Assembly: GCF_014269395.1 (NCBI RefSeq)
Contig: NZ_JACOGK010000056.1
Coordinates: forward strand, 1 to 8,059
Reading direction: 5' to 3'
DNA length: 8,059 nt
Source: Megasphaera hominis
Lineage (GTDB): Bacteria; Bacillota; Negativicutes; Veillonellales; Megasphaeraceae
Positions 1 through 5,014 of this stretch are shown piece by piece. How positions within the stretch are numbered: position 1 is the first letter of the stretch; each line of letters opens with the position of its first letter. The notes under the pieces are model-generated. The model had not been told where the DNA came from, ran no database searches, and saw nothing but the letters and a program-made list of their open reading frames with translations. Position numbers and translations under genes: made by a program.

Positions 1-39
1 GCGACCTATTTCTAATCGTTGTTCTTTCGTTAATTTCAC
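1..39 (-). CDS. IS3-family transposase OrfA, N-terminal fragment
   Basis: Thirteen codons are visible, starting with GTG at 39 and reading V-K-L-T-K-E-Q-R-L-E-I-G-R. This resembles the start of the helix-turn-helix OrfA proteins of IS3-family elements, which bind the element ends. A GGGAGG ribosome binding site (minus strand, about 46-51) sits 6-7 nt before the GTG and supports the start. The rest is off the left edge, so intactness cannot be judged. The family call rests on this short peptide plus the IS-like terminus at about 153. Confidence 0.6.
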   Translation of the reverse strand, partial: MKLTKEQRLEIGR

Positions 40-153
40 GTGGCAACCTCCCATCTAACAATTGAGGGCATCGGATACTAATTAGAAAATCTTTTATCCA
101 AGATTACTACATTTAGTATCCAATTTCTACCCCCTCCATGTCCAACTTTAGCA
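1..153 (-). mobile_element. Partial IS3-family insertion sequence, 5' end
   Basis: Read on the minus strand, the element seems to begin at about 153 with TGCTAAAGTTGGACA. This fits the IS3-family pattern of a TG terminus followed closely by an AAGTTGGACA-like block. About 115 bp inside lies a ribosome binding site and a GTG start for an OrfA-like transposase that runs off the window. A 9-bp inverted repeat (73-81 and 113-121, GGATACTAA) lies in the transposase leader. The exact terminus and any target duplication cannot be fixed, because the other end is outside the window. It is a different element from the one at the right edge. Confidence 0.65.
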
Positions 154-167
154 TACCACGTGCACGA

Positions 168-256
168 AAGGGGTTCATTAGAAGATAAAAAATATTTAAA
201 TGAACCCCTTCAGGCCCAAATGCTTCGCATCCGGTCCAGCTCCCCCACGGGGGAGC
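168..256. repeat. Palindromic repeat cluster, possibly a MITE-like element
   Basis: Two dyads lie side by side. The first has perfect 12-bp arms (AAGGGGTTCATT at 168-179, complement at 199-210) around a 19-nt AT-rich loop. The second is GCTCCCC/GGGGAGC (239-245 and 250-256) with a 4-nt loop. Read on the minus strand, the block has GGGGGAGCTGG, then GCGAAGC, then GAAGGGGTTC, which recalls small dispersed palindromic repeats between genes in gut Firmicutes. That resemblance is from memory; whether it is multicopy here cannot be told from one window. Confidence 0.45.
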
Positions 257-265
257 CTATTTAAA

Positions 266-292
266 CACCGAGAAACCGGTGCTCTTTTTATT
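266..292 (+). terminator. Candidate intrinsic terminator upstream of aminotransferase
   Basis: CACCG (266-270) pairs with CGGTG (277-281) around a 6-nt loop and is followed by CTCTTTTTATTT. The stem is short but the T-tract is good. It could end a transcript from an upstream gene now separated by the IS, or transcripts leaving the IS region, which would insulate the aminotransferase promoter. Confidence 0.5.
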
Positions 293-392
293 TCCTCGCA
301 GCGGTCGTAGAAACCGATAGCGGCAGGCCCCATGCATTAAAGCATTATTTCAATTGTATCCAGAATACATGGTACAAGTAGATGTCCTTTTC

Positions 393-421
393 TTGTCAGC
401 ACCCGCTATATATGGTATAAA
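393..421 (+). promoter_or_regulatory. Promoter for aminotransferase-proC operon
   Basis: A -35 box TTGTCA (393-398), a 17-bp spacer and a -10 box TATAAA (416-421) are seen, with TGG just before the -10 as an extended -10. Transcription would start near 428, about 25 nt before the ATG at 453. This also argues for the ATG at 453 over the upstream in-frame TTG. An inverted repeat TGTAT-N5-ATACA (355-369) lies about 25 bp upstream of the -35 and could bind a regulator. Confidence 0.7.
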
Positions 422-452
422 GGAATCAATCATTAAAAAGGGAGTTGGTTAT

Positions 453-1706
453 ATGGCTACTAGTATTGCCGCTAAACATGCAAAAGGAAAATTTGCAGCC
501 GATGCTATCATGGCTGCCGCTGCGCGTTGCACAGAAGACATTGAAAAGAATGGTGCTGCTGCCGTAATTAATGGTACTGTTGGTTCCATGATGAATGAAA
601 ATGGCGACTTAGTCGTCTTACAAGTCGTAAAGGACACCTTTGCTGCCTTAACACCGGAACAGATCGTAGCATATGCTCCGATTCCGGGTTTCCAGGAATT
701 TTTGGATGCAGCTATTGATCAGTGCTTTGGCGCATCCCGTCCGGATGGCTTTATCCGGGCTATTGCTACACCTGGTGGTTCAGGAGCTATCCATACGGCT
801 GTTCATAACTATTCCGATCCGGGCGATGAAGTCCTGACGACGGATTGGTATTGGGGCGCCTATCGGAATATTGCCCGTGATGACAACCGGATTTTGCGGG
901 AATTTGAACTCCTCACGGAAGACGGTACCTTCAATTTCCAGAGCTTTGAAAAAAATGTAACCGAGCTCGTTGCAAAACAGTACAATACAGTCATTATCTT
1001 AAACTCCCCGGCCAATAACCCGACCGGCTATGGCTTAAGCTTAGAAGAATGGGACCGGGTTCTGGACTTTTTAAAACAGGCTGTCGCTGGCAAGGACAAG
1101 AACATCATCCTCGTATCGGACGTTGCCTATTTGGATTACAGCGGCGAAAAAGAAGAATGCCGCCAATTCTTTAAGAAATTCGGGAATCTCCCTGCTAATA
1201 TCATGCCTATCGTAGCCTACACGTGCTCGAAGAGCTTTACCCTCTATGGCCAGCGTCTGGGCGCCATGATTTGTGTTACCCCGGAGGAAGCGATTGCCGA
1301 TGAATTTATGGCTATCAATAAATACACGGCCCGTGCTACATGGTCTAACGCCAATAGCTCCGCCATGTGGACGATGATCGAAATTACGAAAGATCCGGAC
1401 AAGGTGGCCCGTCTCGATCAGGAACGGGCGATGTATTTCCAGATGATTAAAGAACGGGCGGATATCTTCATGGAAGAAGCTGCTGCCTGCGGTTTAAAAA
1501 TTCTGCCGTACATTTCCGGTTTCTTCATCACGATTCCTGTCACCCATGCCGATAAGATCTGCGACATTTTAGAACAGGAGCACGTATATCTCGTACCTTT
1601 GAAAAAAGGCATCCGTCTGGCTGTATGCTCTGTATCGAAGCAGAAAATCACCGGCCTGGCTGCTAAGGTTAAAAAAGCTATTGATGCTGCCGGCATCGTC
1701 CAGTAG
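453..1706 (+). CDS. PLP-dependent class I/II aminotransferase (aspartate/aromatic type)
   Basis: This 417-residue cytoplasmic enzyme should move an amino group between an amino acid and a 2-oxo acid using pyridoxal phosphate. The usual fold-type I landmarks appear in order: a glycine-rich PGGSGA segment (about 107-112), N-N-P-T-G (188-192), D223 and Y226 in DVAYLDY for the cofactor ring, the Schiff-base lysine K260 in TCSKS, R268 for the phosphate, and a late arginine R388 in KGIRLAV that would hold the substrate carboxylate. Length is normal for the family. The ATG at 453 is chosen because GGGAG lies 8 nt upstream and the promoter sits at 393-421. proC follows after 56 bp without an obvious terminator, so the two are probably co-transcribed. 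Aspartate or aromatic amino acids are the likeliest substrates, but alanine cannot be excluded; specificity is inferred. Confidence 0.88.
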   Translation: MATSIAAKHAKGKFAADAIMAAAARCTEDIEKNGAAAVINGTVGSMMNENGDLVVLQVVKDTFAALTPEQIVAYAPIPGFQEFLDAAIDQCFGASRPDGFIRAIATPGGSGAIHTAVHNYSDPGDEVLTTDWYWGAYRNIARDDNRILREFELLTEDGTFNFQSFEKNVTELVAKQYNTVIILNSPANNPTGYGLSLEEWDRVLDFLKQAVAGKDKNIILVSDVAYLDYSGEKEECRQFFKKFGNLPANIMPIVAYTCSKSFTLYGQRLGAMICVTPEEAIADEFMAINKYTARATWSNANSSAMWTMIEITKDPDKVARLDQERAMYFQMIKERADIFMEEAAACGLKILPYISGFFITIPVTHADKICDILEQEHVYLVPLKKGIRLAVCSVSKQKITGLAAKVKKAIDAAGIVQ

Positions 1707-1762
1707 CTGCCTGGCCAGTCCATTGTTACAGCGCGTTTTTTAGCTGAAGGAGGTTGCTTTTT

Positions 1763-2563
1763 ATGTTTAAAACATTGGGGATTCTGGGTACAGGAAATAT
1801 GGGACGGGCCATTGCGTCCGGCCTGGTCCGTTCGGGACTGATGCAGGGAAATCAAGTCTATCTCTATAACCTTCACCCGGAAAAGGCGCAACGCCTGGCT
1901 GACGAATTAGGCGCCGTCAGAGTAGATTCGGCTAAAGAGCTTTTGGAACGGTCTGAAGCAGTCATTTTAGCAGTTAAACCGTTCATAATGCCCGGCGTAT
2001 TAGAGGAAATTAAGCCGTATATTACAAGCGGCAAGATTATGGTCTCCATTGCTGCCGGCCTGACCTTGTCCCGTTTGGCAGCGGCTATGCCGGAACAGAC
2101 GAAAATTGTCCGGGTTATGCCCAATACACCGGCTATGGTCGGCGAAGGCATGTCAGCCCTGACGTTTAATACGTATTTGACAGAGGCTGAAAAAGAGGCA
2201 GTCGTAGCGATCTTCCGCAGCTTTGGCAAGGCAGAGGTCGTAGAAGAACGGCTCATTGACGCCGTTTGCGGCCTTAGCGGCAGCGGCCCGGCCTTCGTCT
2301 ATATGTTTATTGAAGCACTGGCCGATGCCGGTGTGCGGGAAGGCATGTTCCGGCCCATGGCCTACACCTTTGCCGCTCAGACTGTCCTGGGCGCTGCCAA
2401 AATGGTACTGGAAACAGGGGAACATCCGGGCAAATTGAAAGACGACGTGTGCTCTCCTGGCGGTACGACCATTGAAGCCGTGAAAAGTCTCGAAGAAAAT
2501 GGCTTCCGCGCTGCGGCCATGAATGCCGTCATCGTGTCGGCAGAGAAGAACAAGACGTTATAA
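1763..2563 (+). CDS. proC: Pyrroline-5-carboxylate reductase
   Basis: This enzyme performs the last step of proline synthesis, reducing 1-pyrroline-5-carboxylate to proline with NAD(P)H in the cytoplasm. The 266 residues match the usual length. An N-terminal Rossmann motif GILGTGNMG (6-14) is followed by AVKP (70-73), RVMPNTPA (117-124), GLSGSGPAF (170-178) and the family signature DDVCSPGGTTIEAV (227-240). The ATG at 1763 has AAGGAGG 9 nt upstream; an in-frame TTG at 1754 directly abuts that ribosome binding site and is rejected. It follows the aminotransferase in the same direction and ends 42 bp before a strong terminator. Arginine codons are about half CGG, unlike the downstream lactate genes. 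The remaining proline genes (proA, proB) are not in the window. Confidence 0.96.
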   Translation: MFKTLGILGTGNMGRAIASGLVRSGLMQGNQVYLYNLHPEKAQRLADELGAVRVDSAKELLERSEAVILAVKPFIMPGVLEEIKPYITSGKIMVSIAAGLTLSRLAAAMPEQTKIVRVMPNTPAMVGEGMSALTFNTYLTEAEKEAVVAIFRSFGKAEVVEERLIDAVCGLSGSGPAFVYMFIEALADAGVREGMFRPMAYTFAAQTVLGAAKMVLETGEHPGKLKDDVCSPGGTTIEAVKSLEENGFRAAAMNAVIVSAEKNKTL

Positions 2564-2605
2564 GTGACAGCTTTCCCATAAGAAAAAAATAGTATATCCT
2601 AAATG

Positions 2606-2646
2606 GAATGGCTTGCTAATATTGATTAGTAAGCCATTCTTTTATT
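2606..2646 (+). terminator. Intrinsic terminator after proC
   Basis: A 15-bp stem (2606-2620 with 2625-2639, one G-T pair) closes on a 4-nt ATTG loop and runs into TCTTTTATT. It separates the aminotransferase-proC unit from the lactate genes. The minus-strand T-run is weaker and further away, so one-way termination is likelier. Confidence 0.88.
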
Positions 2647-2827
2647 ATAGACAAAAGGCATGAATTAATATTCTATTTTAAAATAACTTAAAATCATAAT
2701 GCGAAAGTGAAAAAAATGACAATATTAATAATTTAAGAAAATAAAAGATTAAGTTTAAAAAAACAAAAGGATTATGCATATCAGTAAAGTGTACACTGAA
2801 TGCAATCTGAAATAGATATGGGGAATA

Positions 2828-2843
2828 TGTGTTAATGTAATGT
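2828..2843 (+). promoter_or_regulatory. Candidate activator/repressor site shared with dehydrogenase gene
   Basis: The element TGTGTTAATGTAATGT ends 7 bp before the lctP -35 box. It matches 14 of 16 positions with 4838-4853, where the copy overlaps the dehydrogenase -35. The bound factor is unknown; the TGT...A-rich pattern is loosely like Crp/Fnr- or Rex-type sites, but this is only a resemblance. Confidence 0.4.
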
Positions 2844-2850
2844 GTCATAC

Positions 2851-2879
2851 TATACAGTCGCATGGTTACGCGGTATAAT
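2851..2879 (+). promoter_or_regulatory. Promoter for lctP
   Basis: A -35 box TATACA (2851-2856) and a perfect -10 TATAAT (2874-2879) are 17 bp apart, with a start expected near 2886. This leaves a leader of about 113 nt before the ATG at 2999. The flanking sequence GGTATAATA is the same as at the dehydrogenase promoter. Confidence 0.7.
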
Positions 2880-2889
2880 AACGATATGA

Positions 2890-2911
2890 AGATTGAATCC
2901 GGATACAATCT
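2890..2911. promoter_or_regulatory. 22-bp near-perfect palindrome at start of lctP transcript
   Basis: Half sites AGATTGAATCC and GGATACAATCT are exact complements except for one A-A position in each arm. It lies about 4-25 nt downstream of the predicted start point, a classic place for a repressor operator. The centre CCGG leaves little loop, so a DNA operator is likelier than an RNA hairpin. GntR-type lactate regulators bind dyads of this general size, but the regulator here is not known. Confidence 0.55.
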
Positions 2912-2998
2912 AAATAAAGAACGGGTCTTTTTGCGCGTTTAAGTGCAGGAAGATATCTACTTGTTATTATTGTGCGCTTTTTTAAGGGGTGGTATGTA

Positions 2999-4546
2999 AT
3001 GGTTCTATTGGCCTTGCTCCCGATCCTATTCCTCATTGTAGCATTGGGATTCCTTAAGATGGCTGGCTGGAAAGCCTGCCCGATTGCGGCCATTATTGCA
3101 TTTATCGTCGCTGTGTTGTGCTTTGGCATGTCCGTTCCGGTCGCCATTTCGGCTGTCTTGGAAGGTGTGGCCTTGGCATGCTGGCCTATCTTGCTTGTTA
3201 TCGTCATGGCCTTGTTCGCCTATAAACTGACAGTGGCAACAGGCAGCTTTGAAATCATCAAACAGATGCTGTCTACGGTCAGTGAAGATAAACGTGTCCT
3301 GTGCCTCCTCATTGCCTGGGGCTTCGGTACATTTATGGAAGGCATGGCTGGCTTTGGTACAGCCGTTGCTATTCCGGCAGCGATGCTGGTAGCTTTAGGT
3401 TATCCGCCGATCCGTACGATCGTTGCCTGCCTGATTTCGAATGCTGTTGCACCGTCTTTTGGTTCCATTGGTATCCCGACGACGACGATGGCTTCGATTA
3501 CCGGTATTCCGGCCGTTACGCTGGCAACAAAGGTTTCTATCGTTTCCTTTATTCCTGATCTCATCGCACCTTTCCTGGTCGTTATTTGCATCGGCGGCGG
3601 TTTAAAAGCCTTAAAAGGGGTAGGTATTGTTACCCTTCTTTCCGGCCTGGCCCTGGCTATTCCGGAACTGCTCATTTCCATGACTGTAGGTGCGGAACTG
3701 CCGGTAATGGTATCGTCCGTCATCATCATGGCTGTCATCGTTCTCTATTCGAAAGCTTCCAAGACGGTCAGCAATCCGGAATACAAACTGGAAATGCATG
3801 AAGAAAATAAGAAAGCCGTTTCCTTTGGTGAAGGCGTGAAAGCCGCTATGATCTTCATCCTGATCTTCGTTCTTCTCGTCGGTACGTCGAAACTGTTCCC
3901 GGCTATCAACGGGCCGCTGGCTTCGATCAAGACGACTGTTCCTATCTATATCGGTGCCGGTGCTAAACCGTACACCTTCACGTGGATTGCCGTTCCTGGC
4001 ATCATGATTTTCATCGCCTCTATTCTCGGCGGCTTGTATCAGGGTGCTTCTGTCGGCAAGATTGCCTCGGTATTCAAAGACAACTTCATCGGTCTGCGCT
4101 TTACCTATCTGACGATCATCACGGTCGTTATCGTTGCGAAAGTCATGACCTACTCGGGCATGACCCAGGAAATAGCTGATGCCCTCGTATATGCAACGGG
4201 CAATGGCTATCCGATCTTCGCTCCGCTCGTCGGTGGTCTCGGCGCTTTCATTACCGGGTCTTGCACGAACGCCAACGTTCTCTTTGGGCCGCTGCAGGTA
4301 TCGGTTGCTTCTTCCTTGGGTATGAGCCAGCCGTGGCTTGCCGGTGCCAGCTCCCTCGGTGGTTGTATTGGCAAGATGCTTTCCCCGCAGAGTATTGCTC
4401 TGGGTATCGGCGCTGTTGGTGCCGTTGCTGATGGCAAGGAAAGCGAAATCATGCGCGGGACTGTAGGCTATTGCCTCTTCCTCCTGGTCGTTGCCGGTAT
4501 TATCACCATCATCGCACCGAGCGTCGTTCCGTTCTTGGTTAACTGA
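2999..4546 (+). CDS. lctP: L-lactate permease family transporter (LctP/LldP)
   Basis: This 515-residue inner-membrane protein should import lactate (D or L, possibly glycolate) with protons. It is hydrophobic nearly throughout, with roughly 12 or more membrane segments and one polar cytoplasmic-type loop at about 251-280 rich in K and E. Family landmarks are GFGTFMEGMAGFGTAVAIP (108-126), SNAVAPSFGSIGIPTT (147-162), ITGSCTNANVLFGPLQ (418-433) and SPQSIALG (462-469) with DGKESEI (478-484). It is somewhat shorter than E. coli LldP (551). The ATG at 2999 has AAGGGG 9 nt upstream; an in-frame GTG at 2972 lacks a ribosome binding site. It has its own promoter and is followed by the D-lactate dehydrogenase and racemase genes, which supports lactate as substrate. 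Transport of other 2-hydroxy acids is possible. Confidence 0.95.
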   Translation: MVLLALLPILFLIVALGFLKMAGWKACPIAAIIAFIVAVLCFGMSVPVAISAVLEGVALACWPILLVIVMALFAYKLTVATGSFEIIKQMLSTVSEDKRVLCLLIAWGFGTFMEGMAGFGTAVAIPAAMLVALGYPPIRTIVACLISNAVAPSFGSIGIPTTTMASITGIPAVTLATKVSIVSFIPDLIAPFLVVICIGGGLKALKGVGIVTLLSGLALAIPELLISMTVGAELPVMVSSVIIMAVIVLYSKASKTVSNPEYKLEMHEENKKAVSFGEGVKAAMIFILIFVLLVGTSKLFPAINGPLASIKTTVPIYIGAGAKPYTFTWIAVPGIMIFIASILGGLYQGASVGKIASVFKDNFIGLRFTYLTIITVVIVAKVMTYSGMTQEIADALVYATGNGYPIFAPLVGGLGAFITGSCTNANVLFGPLQVSVASSLGMSQPWLAGASSLGGCIGKMLSPQSIALGIGAVGAVADGKESEIMRGTVGYCLFLLVVAGIITIIAPSVVPFLVN

Positions 4547-4568
4547 TTTCCTCTTGTGGATAGGTGGG

Positions 4569-4616
4569 AGCAAGAGTGTATGCTTAACTCTTTGTGTGGT
4601 GTACTCTCTTGCTTTC
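4569..4616 (+). terminator. Possible weak terminator after lctP
   Basis: AGCAAGAG (4569-4576) pairs with CTCTTGCT (4606-4613), with a few more pairs inside after one mismatch, around a 21-nt loop. Only a short T-run follows (TTT), so termination may be partial or factor-assisted. Confidence 0.4.
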
Positions 4617-4782
4617 AATACGTGTAATTTTATAAATATGTACGTTACGCGCTGCCTTGCTGTGTTTCCTTTTGTGAATGTCTATTTATTACTAAAATGC
4701 ATGAAAAGCGTCAGACTGTTTCATAATGTGCAGAATATGTTCCCTTGTTTTTGTGGCAAAAGCAACGGAAATAGAGAAAATT

Positions 4783-4799
4783 TATGATATACTATCATA
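4783..4799. promoter_or_regulatory. Dyad TATGATAtacTATCATA with extended -10
   Basis: Perfect 7-bp arms flank a 3-bp centre. The same bases contain TGATATACT (4785-4793), an extended -10 box, but no good -35 is seen 16-18 bp upstream. It may be an operator, a second weak promoter, or both. Its 7-3-7 layout equals that of the dyad 57 bp downstream. Confidence 0.4.
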
Positions 4800-4839
4800 G
4801 TCGACCATAAGTTTATCTTAAAAATGCAAGTTAAAAATG

Positions 4840-4856
4840 TGTAAATGTAATTTACA
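4840..4856. promoter_or_regulatory. Operator-like dyad TGTAAATgtaATTTACA
   Basis: Perfect 7-bp arms flank a 3-bp centre, and the right arm contains the whole -35 box TTTACA of the dehydrogenase promoter. A protein bound here would block RNA polymerase. The left part is shared with the site upstream of lctP (2828-2843). The bound regulator is unknown. Confidence 0.55.
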
Positions 4857-4879
4857 GATGCAGACAAGTAGGGTATAAT
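4851..4879 (+). promoter_or_regulatory. Promoter for D-lactate dehydrogenase gene
   Basis: A -35 box TTTACA (4851-4856), a 17-bp spacer and a perfect -10 TATAAT (4874-4879) predict a start near 4886. This is the closest to consensus in the lactate block and fits the strong codon bias of the gene it drives. Confidence 0.8.
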
Positions 4880-4897
4880 AAAACGCGTAAGAAACAA

Positions 4898-4968
4898 ACG
4901 AAAGATAAATAGCGTATGTTTTTTAAATCTTTCGTAATATTAAGTCGACGATCCGGTCGTTGCCGGAT
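4898..4968 (+). promoter_or_regulatory. Structured 5' leader of dehydrogenase mRNA
   Basis: The leader has a 9-bp inverted repeat (ACGAAAGAT 4898-4906 with ATCTTTCGT 4927-4935) and a GC-rich hairpin ATCCGG/CCGGAT (4951-4956 and 4963-4968). A competing 4-bp stem (4946-4949 with 4956-4959) overlaps the second. T-rich DNA begins at 4982, 13 nt after the last stem, too far for a standard terminator. It could stabilise the mRNA or act as a switch; no known riboswitch class was recognised. Confidence 0.35.
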
Positions 4969-5014
4969 GCAATAAGCTTCAGTTTTTATTTTTTATATTA
5001 TGGAGGTATGTATT

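Larger units (their letters stand above)
154..452. other. Spacer between left IS and aminotransferase gene
   Basis: No gene is visible here. From left to right it holds a 12-bp inverted repeat (168-210), a GC-rich 7-bp hairpin (239-256), a terminator-like hairpin (266-289), an operator-like dyad (354-368) and a promoter (393-421) for the aminotransferase gene. An upstream in-frame TTG at 354 would extend the aminotransferase, but it lies before the promoter and has no ribosome binding site, so it is not used. Confidence 0.6.
2564..2998. other. Long AT-rich spacer upstream of lctP
   Basis: No gene is supported here. It holds the proC terminator, about 180 bp of very AT-rich DNA, a short palindrome AGTGTACACT (2788-2797), a 16-bp element shared with the dehydrogenase upstream region (2828-2843), a promoter (2851-2879), a 22-bp near-palindrome (2890-2911) and a leader of about 110 nt. 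The AT-rich part could be an upstream promoter element or regulator-binding region. An 18-codon frame from the ATG at 2886 lacks a ribosome binding site. Confidence 0.6.
4547..5014. other. Long regulatory spacer between lctP and dehydrogenase gene
   Basis: No gene is supported in these 468 bp. The stretch holds a possible weak terminator (4569-4616), a 17-bp dyad over an extended -10 (4783-4799), a second 17-bp dyad overlapping the dehydrogenase -35 (4840-4856), the promoter itself (4851-4879), and a leader of about 129 nt with two inverted repeats and T-rich DNA. Its size and density of dyads suggest the dehydrogenase is controlled separately from lctP. Confidence 0.6.

Noticed and set aside
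354..452. 33-residue N-terminal extension of the aminotransferase from TTG at 354
   Set aside because: It lies upstream of a good promoter (393-421) and lacks a ribosome binding site, whereas the ATG at 453 has GGGAG at proper spacing.
154..452. T-box or other riboswitch before the aminotransferase
   Set aside because: Hairpins are present, but no T-box sequence is seen, and the promoter at 393-421 lies downstream of them, so they are not in the aminotransferase mRNA.
2886..2942. 18-codon leader peptide frame (ATG at 2886) upstream of lctP
   Set aside because: It would start at the predicted transcription start with no ribosome binding site, and has no run of regulatory codons. The 2890-2911 palindrome explains the sequence better.
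3611..4618. 335-codon minus-strand frame opposite lctP
   Set aside because: The product is a polar R/D/N/E-rich string with no known motif, as expected from the antisense of a hydrophobic membrane protein gene.
4491..4787. 98-codon plus-strand frame running past the end of lctP
   Set aside because: It starts inside lctP, has no ribosome binding site, and its composition is that of an AT-rich spacer.
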